DNA of 5,403 bases, from assembly GCA_023261345.1 (NCBI GenBank), contig JAHFPE010000067.1, positions 1 to 5,403 on the forward strand, written 5' to 3'. A program made the translations under genes and the position numbers. The stretch is from Candidatus Woesearchaeota archaeon. GTDB taxonomy: Archaea; Nanobdellota; Nanobdellia; Woesearchaeales; ARS49. This document shows positions 1-5,403 of this stretch, one piece after another (position 1 is the first letter of the stretch; the number at the start of each line of letters is the position of its first letter). The notes below the pieces were generated by a model. It had not been told where the DNA came from. It worked only from the letters and a program-made list of their open reading frames with translations, and ran no database searches.

Positions 1-1
1 G

Positions 2-34
2 CAAGAATTATTTAACAACCTGGTGCAACAATGA
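2..34 (+). CDS. Possible 3' end of an upstream gene (partial)
   Basis: This frame enters from the window edge and reads QELFNNLVQQ before a TGA stop at 32-34. That stop overlaps the permease ATG at 31-33 as ATGA, a typical coupling inside an operon. ABC-2 permeases usually follow the gene for their ATP-binding subunit, so the fragment could be the C-terminus of that ATPase. Ten residues cannot show this. A competing frame ends in TAA at 13-15, leaving a 15-nt gap. If the ATGA reading is right, TGA serves as a normal stop in this genome. Confidence 0.3.
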   Translation, partial: QELFNNLVQQ

Positions 35-1773
35 TGCTCACAAGTTTAATCAAAAAAAACATTTTAGTTTTAGTGCGTGCACGAACGAGCGCGCTCATCA
101 TTGTTTTGGGACCCCTCCTTGTCATTTTACTTGCAGGACTTGCATTTGATAATTCCAACACATATTCAGTAAAACTTGGCGTTTTTTCCTCACAATACAA
201 TGATTTAAGCAATTCGTTTGTCGAGAGGTTAACGCAAAATAATTTTGGGGTAAGTCGCTATGACACAAACACAGAGTGCATCAGTGCAATTGGAACTGGC
301 GAAATCAATGCATGCGTTGTTTTTTCTCCCGGATTCGCACTCGCAACTGAAAGCGCAAACGAAATCACTGTTCACGTCGATTATTCACGCATTAACCTTG
401 TTTGGACAGTACTTGGAGTGATGACTGAAAATGTGGGAGGAAAAACACAAGAATTAAGCACAAACTTAACAGGAGTCATTCTTCAAACACTTGACACAAC
501 AAAACAAGAACTTCAGAAACGCAGACAAAATATTATTGCGTACACAACAATCAATGACAATGCAGCAGGACAACTAACAAAAGAAAAAGAACAACTCAAA
601 AATATCGATCTTGGATATCATGCTGACCCCGCGATACTCCTGAACATTTCTGATGCAAAAGGCAAGGTTAATTATTGGAATGCTGCATTAAAATCATCTG
701 CAGACAAGGCACTTGAAACTGCATCAAATGAAATTAGCAAGTTACTTGCAAATGTAAAAGGAAATGCCAACCTGACTGCAACACTCCTCGCAGCAGACAC
801 ATCTATTTCCACACTCAAAGAACAAGTGAAGAACGCCTCAGACATGTCATTACAGGAATTTCGAAGGTTTAATACTCTCGTTACCGACATAACTCTTGCT
901 CTTGATGCAACAAAAGCACAGCTAGCCAAGGCAGATAGTGAACGCAAAAACGAAATTGATCAACTCTCCGCAACTAGTTCGCTTTTGGATTCTGCACTTA
1001 AAGAAATACTTTCTGTACAAAAAGGATTTGACACAATCGCGCAATCAATCGATTCAATTGCAATTAAGGACGCTGCAGCAATTGTTCAACCAATAAAAAC
1101 AGTTATCAAACCAGTTGCTGCAAAAAACACGTACTTAAACTACATTTTCCCTGTTCTTATCGTCCTCATTATCATGTCAACAGCAATACTTCTTGCACCC
1201 ACCATGATTCTACTTGAAAAATCAAGTCCTGCTGCGTTTCGAAACTTTTTATCACCAGTTCCTCATCTCGTGTTTGTCCTTGGAAACTTTGTTAGTTCGT
1301 TTTTGTTACTCGGAGTACAAGTACTTGTTATCCTCATCATTTCCGCACTTTTCTTTAGTGCTGAACTCGCAAGCTCATTTTTGATAACAACATTTGTTCT
1401 TTTACTCATCGTTGCATTTTTTATCTTGCTTGGAATGATTATTGGATATTTGTTTAACAGCGAAGAAACAGCAACTCTTGCAGCAGTCACTCTTGCGAGC
1501 CTACTGCTATTCCTTAGCGATGTCATCATCCCACTCGAAAGTATGCCTCTCTCAATTCAAAAGATCACTGCATACAATCCACTTGTGTTATCAGGAAGTC
1601 TTGTACGCAGAGCAATGCTTTTTGGAACTCCTTTACCTGCACTACTGGATAGTATCATGCTGATGCTCACATACGTTTGCGTCGTGGTTCTTGGAGTTAT
1701 TCTTGCAGAATACATGTCCCATGGAAGTATGTTAAGAAACATTCCTCACTGGTTTAAAAGAAAAGCACACTAA
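31..1773 (+). CDS. ABC-2-type transporter permease with large ectodomain
   Basis: The product is a 580-residue integral membrane protein that resembles ABC-2-type permeases, which pair with an ATP-binding subunit to export drugs, lipids or polymers. The first membrane segment covers about residues 20-39. A soluble region of roughly 330 residues follows (about 40-368), predicted to lie outside the membrane and rich in Lys/Glu/Gln/Ala helices that look coiled-coil-like. Five more hydrophobic segments lie near 370-392, 412-441, 451-475, 481-501 and 541-562. Family-like landmarks are 'LSPVPHLVFVLGNF' (407-420), as in the 'tPvs...ilgK' region of ABC-2 permeases, and 'NPLVLSGSLVRRAMLFG' (516-532), which matches the NP..R..L.G pattern before the last segment. 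Four N-x-S/T sequons (N145, N205, N247, N268) all fall in the ectodomain, where archaeal N-glycosylation would occur. ATG 31 follows GGTG at 22-25, a weak ribosome-binding site, and ATG 34 is an equal alternative. The substrate is unknown. Confidence 0.8.
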   Translation: MMLTSLIKKNILVLVRARTSALIIVLGPLLVILLAGLAFDNSNTYSVKLGVFSSQYNDLSNSFVERLTQNNFGVSRYDTNTECISAIGTGEINACVVFSPGFALATESANEITVHVDYSRINLVWTVLGVMTENVGGKTQELSTNLTGVILQTLDTTKQELQKRRQNIIAYTTINDNAAGQLTKEKEQLKNIDLGYHADPAILLNISDAKGKVNYWNAALKSSADKALETASNEISKLLANVKGNANLTATLLAADTSISTLKEQVKNASDMSLQEFRRFNTLVTDITLALDATKAQLAKADSERKNEIDQLSATSSLLDSALKEILSVQKGFDTIAQSIDSIAIKDAAAIVQPIKTVIKPVAAKNTYLNYIFPVLIVLIIMSTAILLAPTMILLEKSSPAAFRNFLSPVPHLVFVLGNFVSSFLLLGVQVLVILIISALFFSAELASSFLITTFVLLLIVAFFILLGMIIGYLFNSEETATLAAVTLASLLLFLSDVIIPLESMPLSIQKITAYNPLVLSGSLVRRAMLFGTPLPALLDSIMLMLTYVCVVVLGVILAEYMSHGSMLRNIPHWFKRKAH

Positions 1774-2165
1774 CGTAAAAGTTGATCCAATCTCTCAATA
1801 TTTTCTTGACATCTTATTCTTGCTTCGGCCACAGACTTTTCTAATAATTCAGGCGTGTAACCCGTCGCAAGCAATACCTTCTCGTTCTGGATTGGTGCAT
1901 CCCTTAGTTCAACAATCGCATCACGTAAATCTCCTGGAGAATCATAAGCACAACCATTTTCACTCCCTGTAACAAACACGCTTCCCATAACAGAATATGC
2001 AATTTGAGAATCATTGGTTCTCCCAATTATTTCATCAATCGCATTCTTGATAATCGCATTTCTCCGCGCGCCAGAAAAAACCGCATCAGCAACAGTTTGC
2101 GCTAGCGTTGCATCAAGAAAAGGAACTATGCCTCTATACGCAGCAAGACGTTCTTCACGTGACAT
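1770..2165 (-). CDS. Hypothetical protein, 131 aa
   Basis: I do not recognise this protein. It is soluble, with no signal peptide or membrane segment, and appears mostly helical. The N-terminal half (about 1-50) is alanine-rich with a run of isoleucines (NAIIKNAIDEII, 37-47). The middle (58-80) looks like a short strand/turn region, 'SVMGSVFVTGSENGCAY', and the C-terminus (105-131) is a charged amphipathic helix. The only cysteines are C72 and C119, too few for an obvious metal site. It is likely real: it is an intact frame in a stretch with no competing plus-strand gene, and a TATA-like box lies 25-32 nt upstream of its ATG. It ends in TAG on the minus strand, overlapping the TAA of the facing permease gene by 3 nt. 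Possible roles cannot be narrowed. Confidence 0.65.
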   Translation of the reverse strand: MSREERLAAYRGIVPFLDATLAQTVADAVFSGARRNAIIKNAIDEIIGRTNDSQIAYSVMGSVFVTGSENGCAYDSPGDLRDAIVELRDAPIQNEKVLLATGYTPELLEKSVAEARIRCQENIERLDQLLR

Positions 2166-2189
2166 TTAAAGCGCAGAAGGAGAATGATG

Positions 2190-2197
2190 TTTTTAAG
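2190..2197 (-). promoter_or_regulatory. TATA-like box for the 131-aa gene
   Basis: Read on the minus strand the element is CTTAAAAA, preceded by purine-rich AAAGA that could act as a BRE. It spans -32 to -25 from the A of the ATG at 2165. That is the usual archaeal TATA distance if transcription starts at or next to the start codon, so a leaderless mRNA is inferred. Confidence 0.5.
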
Positions 2198-2260
2198 TCT
2201 TTATGCGTTTTGGGCGCCATGTTGTAGAAAACTTTTTTGGGTCTCAATAAATCGGCAGTC

Positions 2261-2268
2261 TTTATAAA
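2261..2268 (+). promoter_or_regulatory. TATA box for the cysS operon
   Basis: TTTATAAA lies within the perfect 10-bp palindrome CTTTATAAAG (2260-2269). It spans -31 to -24 from ATG 2292, so transcription should begin at or beside that codon and give a leaderless cysS mRNA. The position also argues against the GTG at 2277, which would fall upstream of the predicted transcript start. The downstream genes are packed tightly enough to be read from this promoter. Confidence 0.6.
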
Positions 2269-2291
2269 GTGGTTCGGTGTCAGATGATAAT

Positions 2292-3680
2292 ATGTCTTTA
2301 CATGTATACAATACACTTGGCAGGAAAAAGAATGATTTTGTACCTCTCAAACAAGGACAAATCAATTTCTTTGTCTGCGGTCCCACAGTGTATGATTACG
2401 CACACATTGGACATGGCAGAAGCTATGTTGTGTATGACGTCATCGTAAAATACTTACGCAGTTTAGGGTTTACTGTTCGGTATGTGCAGAACATTACTGA
2501 CGTGGATGACAAGATAATTGTCAGAGCAGCAGAAGAAAAGAAAACTGCAAAAGAAATTGCTGAACACTACGAAAAAACATACCATGAAGACATGCTCGCA
2601 TTAGGAGTCACTGCAGTTACGAAATATGCACGAGCAACAAATTACATTTCAGAAATAATTAATCAAATTGAACGTCTTATTAAAACAGGTCATGCATATC
2701 TCGCAACAGATGGAGTATATTTTGATATTTCTTCCTTTTTAGAATATGGAAAATTATCCAATCAAAAACTTGAAGAATTAAAAGTCCAACGAATTGAACC
2801 TAACCCTGCCAAGAAAAACCTTGGAGATTTCTCATTATGGAAAAAACACAAACAAGGAGAGCCAAGTTGGGATAGCCAGTTTGGCAAAGGGCGTCCAGGA
2901 TGGCATATTGAAGATACTGCAATCACTGAAACAGAATTCGGAAGCCAATATGACGTCCATGGCGGAGGAATGGATCTTATTTTTCCCCATCATGAAGCAG
3001 AGATCGCACAAATGGAAGCACTCTCAGGAAAACCTCTTGCAAAGTATTGGCTACATAACGGATTCTTGCAAGTGAATGGCGAAAAGATGTCAAAATCCCT
3101 CAAGAATTTTACCACGATACGAGATAGTCTCAAAAAATTTCCGGCAGCAGCACTTCGGTATTTTTTCCTAAGTACACATTATCGTTCACCAATTAATTAT
3201 ACTGACGAGGGACTTCGCGCTGCAGCAAACGCAGTTGAACGACTCAATGAAACTATTCACTTACTTAAGTTAGTCAATGAAAAAAACGACGAAGAAACGC
3301 ACTCCAAGATCAACGATGAGATTCAATCACTTCAAAAAAAATTCACAACAGCAATGAATGATGATTTCGAAACAAGCAGAGCACTTGGAGCAGTTTTTGA
3401 GTTTGTTCGAACACTAAATTCTTCTATTGCCACAAAAAGTTTAGATATCGCGAATGCGAGAGAGGCACTCGGAGTCTTAAAAAACTACAACGAAATACTC
3501 GGAGTTATGAATTTTAAAGATGAACAATTGTCTTCTGAGCAAAAGTCATTAATTGAAGAGCGCGAAGTAGCAAGAAAGAAAAAAGACTGGACTCTTGCAG
3601 ATACACTACGAAAAAAACTTCTTGATACAGGAATCCTAGTTGAGGACGCAGGAAATCGCTCAACATGGAAGCGAGTCTAA
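2292..3680 (+). CDS. cysS: Cysteinyl-tRNA synthetase (CysRS)
   Basis: This class I synthetase charges tRNA-Cys with cysteine in the cytoplasm. It has 462 residues, a normal length. Visible signatures are 'FFVCGPTVYDYAHIGH' with the zinc-ligand cysteine C29 and the HIGH motif at 38-41, the 'GRPGWHIEDTAI' segment near 201-211, 'HGGGMDLIFPHHEAEIAQ' with expected zinc ligands H233 and E237, and KMSKS at 265-269. A helical anticodon-binding region fills the C-terminus and ends in 'RSTWKRV'. At the position of the second zinc cysteine of bacterial enzymes (the WHIEC motif) this protein has D208. I believe some archaeal CysRS share that change, but from memory only. ATG 2292 is preferred over the in-frame GTG 2277: the protein then begins 'MSLHVYNTLGRKK', like its relatives, and it fits the TATA spacing. 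It is the first gene of the operon. Confidence 0.95.
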   Translation: MSLHVYNTLGRKKNDFVPLKQGQINFFVCGPTVYDYAHIGHGRSYVVYDVIVKYLRSLGFTVRYVQNITDVDDKIIVRAAEEKKTAKEIAEHYEKTYHEDMLALGVTAVTKYARATNYISEIINQIERLIKTGHAYLATDGVYFDISSFLEYGKLSNQKLEELKVQRIEPNPAKKNLGDFSLWKKHKQGEPSWDSQFGKGRPGWHIEDTAITETEFGSQYDVHGGGMDLIFPHHEAEIAQMEALSGKPLAKYWLHNGFLQVNGEKMSKSLKNFTTIRDSLKKFPAAALRYFFLSTHYRSPINYTDEGLRAAANAVERLNETIHLLKLVNEKNDEETHSKINDEIQSLQKKFTTAMNDDFETSRALGAVFEFVRTLNSSIATKSLDIANAREALGVLKNYNEILGVMNFKDEQLSSEQKSLIEEREVARKKKDWTLADTLRKKLLDTGILVEDAGNRSTWKRV

Positions 3681-3684
3681 CAAC

Positions 3685-4605
3685 ATGGAAGCAACAACAC
3701 GCCACACGCGAACCCAGGATTCGGGCGAAGAATTCTTTCGAAAACGATACGAAAGCTTAGGCGGAAAGTTAACCCACGTACCACTCAAGAATGCAATACG
3801 AATGAATCCACTACAAACCCAAGAATACATCTTAAAACAACGACTCGAGTCACTTGGAGTAATTGTTGAAAAAATCCCATACTGCCGCAATGGATTTTGG
3901 ACAACCGGAAAATTTTCACTAGGTTCGATTGCAGAACACTTTTTGGGTTATTATTATGTACAAGAAACTGCCTCACAACTTCCTGTGCAAGTGTTAAATC
4001 CTGAACCGGGAGACCTTGTGCTTGATGCATGCGCTTCTCCCGGAGGAAAGACAACACAGCTCCAAGAATGGATGGGCGGCAAAGGATGCGTTGTTGCAAT
4101 TGAAAGAAAACCACACCGCATGCCACAATTACTGCATAATCTTGAGCGAATGCGAACTCCAGGAGTTATTGTTTTTCAAATGGATGCAGCAAATGCCGCT
4201 CGACTCAACATGCATTTTGATAAAATTCTTCTCGATGCACCATGCTCAGGAAATTACGCTGCTGATAAAGAATGGCTACTCAAACGAGACATAACAGGAA
4301 TACGAACCTCAGCAGCAATACAACGCAGAATACTTGGCGAAACAATAAAATTACTCAAGCCAAATGGCGTACTTGTGTACAGCACATGCTCCCTTGAACC
4401 AGAAGAAAATGAATTAAACATGCAATGGATTTTAGAACGTGGAGGAGTTGTGCTTGAACCAACCAGACTTGGCATTGGAGACGCCGGACTCACAACTGTA
4501 TTTGGAAGAAAACTGCATCCCACAATAAAGAATTGCACACGCTGCTGGCCACACAAAACAGGAACGCAAGGATTTTTCGTCGCACGACTTCGGAAGGCGC
4601 CCTAA
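3685..4605 (+). CDS. NOL1/NOP2/Sun-family RNA m5C methyltransferase
   Basis: A 306-residue S-adenosylmethionine-dependent RNA cytosine-5 methyltransferase, closest in layout to archaeal Trm4-like enzymes that modify tRNA, though rRNA is also possible. The N-terminal part (about 1-105) matches the family's accessory RNA-binding region and has 'IRMNPLQTQ' near 34-42. The SAM-binding motif is DACASPGGKTTQ at 114-125. Both family cysteines are present: C187 in 'LDAPCSGN' (motif IV, product release) and C235 in 'YSTCSLEPEENE' (motif VI, the nucleophile). The C-terminus, 'HKTGTQGFFVARLRK', is typical of the family. No PUA domain is seen. ATG 3685 lies 4 nt after the cysS stop. A TTG at 3640 would add 15 residues inside cysS and is less likely. 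The stop overlaps the next gene's ATG as TAATG, suggesting coupled translation. The exact target RNA cannot be read from the sequence. Confidence 0.9.
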   Translation: MEATTRHTRTQDSGEEFFRKRYESLGGKLTHVPLKNAIRMNPLQTQEYILKQRLESLGVIVEKIPYCRNGFWTTGKFSLGSIAEHFLGYYYVQETASQLPVQVLNPEPGDLVLDACASPGGKTTQLQEWMGGKGCVVAIERKPHRMPQLLHNLERMRTPGVIVFQMDAANAARLNMHFDKILLDAPCSGNYAADKEWLLKRDITGIRTSAAIQRRILGETIKLLKPNGVLVYSTCSLEPEENELNMQWILERGGVVLEPTRLGIGDAGLTTVFGRKLHPTIKNCTRCWPHKTGTQGFFVARLRKAP

Positions 4606-5081
4606 TGCTCTGGAAATTCATTCGCATATTCACTCAAGCACCCATCATTGATGAACATACAGTTCTCAAACTTGGTTCTGGATACTATCTTGTTGATGAA
4701 AAACTACGCAGAATGGTAGTTGGAACAAACATGACCTGTGCTGCCGCAGGCATCTTACTTGGAAGAGAATTTGGAACTGGCTTTTTGCCAAGCACATACC
4801 TCCTAACGCTCCTTTGCAACAAGGCAGAATTCAAAGTAACTCTTAATGAAAAAGGCGCGTGGCTCTTCATTTGCGCGCGAGACATATTTAGCGAGAGCAT
4901 AATAGAAGTAACTGGAAAGCCATCTGTTCGAGATCTTGTACTTGTGATGAATGCAAAACAAGAATGCCTTGGAATTGGCTCAGTTGAACAAAAATTACAA
5001 GCGCGCGGACTCGTCATAAAAAACGTCTATGACATAGGTTGGTTTGTTCGAAAAAAAGCAAAACCAATTCGAATCGACTAA
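4605..5081 (+). CDS. NIP7-like ribosome biogenesis protein with PUA domain
   Basis: A 158-residue protein with the two-part plan of NIP7: an N-terminal alpha/beta domain (about 1-80) and a C-terminal PUA RNA-binding domain (about 80-155). The resemblance is seen in 'FLPSTYLLTLL' with 'KVTLNEKGAWLFICARDIF' (compare 'FRLHVTALDYL...KVWIKPGAE..FLYGNHVL' of eukaryotic NIP7), then 'LVLVMNAKQECLGIG' and the closing 'VIKNVYDIGWFVRKK' (compare 'VVFHQADIGEYVRHE'). NIP7 acts in large-subunit ribosome assembly in eukaryotes, and archaeal forms bind RNA. The length fits. ATG 4605 overlaps the upstream stop, and GGAAGG at 4592-4597 could serve as a ribosome-binding site 7 nt upstream. Its place beside an RNA methyltransferase that lacks a PUA domain suggests the two may act on the same RNA. 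It could instead be another NIP7/PUA paralogue. Confidence 0.72.
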   Translation: MLWKFIRIFTQAPIIDEHTVLKLGSGYYLVDEKLRRMVVGTNMTCAAAGILLGREFGTGFLPSTYLLTLLCNKAEFKVTLNEKGAWLFICARDIFSESIIEVTGKPSVRDLVLVMNAKQECLGIGSVEQKLQARGLVIKNVYDIGWFVRKKAKPIRID

Positions 5082-5083
5082 CC

Positions 5084-5305
5084 ATGGGAATCATATTTGA
5101 AACCGACAATTTTACCGTTGACTCTGTTGAAAAACCGCACATAGCCCGCAATGACTGAGGGCACATCATAATTTCTCCTAAAATCAGAGTAGTAGATACA
5201 CAACAAATTTCACCAATACACGCAATTGAATTAATGCGCCTCACAATTGTTGTATGAGAAGCAATGAAAAAAGGTATGAATGACAAAAACTCGGTTGCTC
5301 GGAAG
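5084..5305 (+). pseudogene. Truncated HIT-family gene with two in-frame TGA codons
   Basis: The frame starts 2 nt after the NIP7-like stop and reads like the N-terminal half of an archaeal HIT-family nucleotide hydrolase/transferase: 'MGIIFETDNFTVDSVEKPHI', 'GHIIISPKIRVVD', 'SPIHAIELMRLTIVV' and 'EAMKKGMND'. Two TGA codons interrupt it, at 5156-5158 (codon 25) and 5255-5257 (codon 58). As I recall the family, both sites are glycines ('DGGHIIISPK', 'VVGEAM'), and each TGA is one base from GGA, the commonest Gly codon here. No frameshift is seen. Similarity fades at about 5290-5305, where relatives continue towards a tyrosine/asparagine-rich stretch and the catalytic HxHxH motif; G+C-rich hairpin sequence starts instead. 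I infer a dead remnant cut by a mobile element. The frame stays open from 5258 to the window end, but that tail has no HIT features. Confidence 0.62.
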
Positions 5306-5312
5306 TATCCGC

Positions 5313-5341
5313 GGGCTAAAGCCCACGGTTTTACGCTCCTC
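5313..5341 (+). repeat. TAAA-loop hairpin repeat, copy 1
   Basis: The hairpin CCGCGGGC-TAAA-GCCCACGG (5309-5328) has seven Watson-Crick pairs and one C/A mismatch. A tail, TTTTACGCTCCTC (5329-5341), follows. The 29-nt unit aligns without gaps to 5375-5403; shared positions include CTAAAG and GTTTTA..C.CCTC. Confidence 0.7.
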
Positions 5342-5354
5342 GCCGCACCGCGAG
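5339..5354. repeat. Hairpin between the two repeats
   Basis: CTCGC (5339-5343) pairs with GCGAG (5350-5354) around the six-base loop CGCACC. It starts inside the tail of copy 1, so it may compete with or extend the structure of that unit. It has five pairs, four of them G-C or C-G, and could form by chance in G+C-rich sequence. Confidence 0.4.
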
Positions 5355-5374
5355 TTTTTGGGATTAAAAATTTC

Positions 5375-5403
5375 GCACTAAAGTGCGGAGTTTTAGACCC
5401 CTC
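5375..5403 (+). repeat. TAAA-loop hairpin repeat, copy 2
   Basis: CGCAC-TAAA-GTGCG (5374-5387) forms a five-pair stem. T-G, T-A and T-G pairs at 5371-5373 with 5388-5390 extend it to eight. The tail TTTTAGACCCCTC (5391-5403) matches the tail of copy 1 and stops exactly at the window end. Compared with copy 1, the stem differs at two positions on each arm, and both changes keep pairing. Confidence 0.7.

Larger units (their letters stand above)
5309..5403. mobile_element. Probable end of a palindrome-bearing element (IS200/IS605- or PATE-like), partial
   Basis: The base composition changes abruptly inside the HIT gene, and three hairpins follow within 95 bases: 5309-5328, 5339-5354 and 5374-5387. 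Subterminal imperfect palindromes without inverted terminal repeats are typical of IS200/IS605 transposons and their non-autonomous derivatives. No transposase or TnpB coding sequence is in view, since the element would continue past the window edge, so the family is inferred. Neither the cleavage site nor the exact left boundary can be fixed; the boundary lies somewhere between about 5285 and 5309. A REP-like chromosomal repeat cluster is the alternative. Confidence 0.45.

Noticed and set aside
672..947. Minus-strand open frame inside the permease gene
   Set aside because: It lies wholly antisense to the ectodomain coding region; a codon-usage shadow of the real gene.
2277..2291. GTG start extending CysRS by five residues
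   Set aside because: The predicted transcript starts near 2290, so GTG 2277 would not be in the mRNA, and the ATG 2292 start matches the usual CysRS N-terminus.
3640..3684. TTG start extending the methyltransferase by 15 residues into cysS
   Set aside because: The added residues show no family similarity, and the ATG 4 nt after the cysS stop fits the packing of the operon.
5014..5286. Open frame of 90 codons on the minus strand across the HIT remnant
   Set aside because: It is antisense to a frame with clear family similarity, overlaps the NIP7-like gene end, and its translation has no recognisable features.
5313..5403. CRISPR array
   Set aside because: Only two diverged units are present; the units form hairpins with covarying stems, and the intervening sequence has its own hairpin, which fits transposon-end or REP-like repeats better.
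5258..5403. Continuation of the HIT protein through the hairpin region
   Set aside because: The frame is open but the translation loses family resemblance after about 5300 and never reaches an HxHxH motif; 48 open codons in G+C-richer sequence can occur by chance.

Overview
The window looks like chromosomal DNA from an A+T-rich archaeon, possibly of a DPANN-type lineage, although the lineage cannot be fixed from sequence alone. The archaeal signs are a CysRS of the 'WHIED' type, a NIP7-type ribosome-biogenesis protein, a NOL1/NOP2/Sun RNA methyltransferase, and two divergent A/T-rich TATA-like boxes placed at about -25 to -32 from start codons, as expected for leaderless archaeal mRNAs. No rRNA, tRNA or CRISPR array is visible.

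Layout. Positions 31-1773 (+) encode a 580-residue ABC-2-type permease with one N-terminal membrane segment, a large helical ectodomain of about 330 residues, and five C-terminal membrane segments. The first 34 bases may hold the last codons of an upstream partner gene, joined to the permease by an ATGA overlap. Facing it tail to tail is an unrecognised 131-residue protein (1770-2165, -), whose stop overlaps the permease stop. A divergent promoter region (2166-2291) follows. A tightly packed plus-strand operon then begins: cysS (2292-3680), a Trm4/NSUN-like m5C RNA methyltransferase (3685-4605), a NIP7-like PUA protein (4605-5081), and the start of a HIT-family gene (5084 onward). The gaps between these genes are 4 nt, a 1-nt overlap, and 2 nt.

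Function. The operon is translational: tRNA charging by CysRS, RNA cytosine methylation, and a PUA-domain ribosome-assembly factor. The methyltransferase and the PUA protein are plausible partners, because other members of the NSUN family carry their own PUA domain and this one does not.

The most unusual part is the last 320 bases. The HIT reading frame is well conserved but is interrupted by two TGA codons, each at a position where relatives appear to have glycine. Its similarity then stops at about 5300, before the catalytic HxHxH region, where a G+C-richer segment begins. That segment holds two 29-nt repeats exactly 62 bp apart. Each is a hairpin with a TAAA loop, and the stem bases have changed in a compensated way between the copies. 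I read this as a decayed operon-end gene cut by the terminal part of a palindrome-bearing mobile element (IS200/IS605- or PATE-like). Recoding of TGA as Gly is an alternative that the rest of the window does not support.
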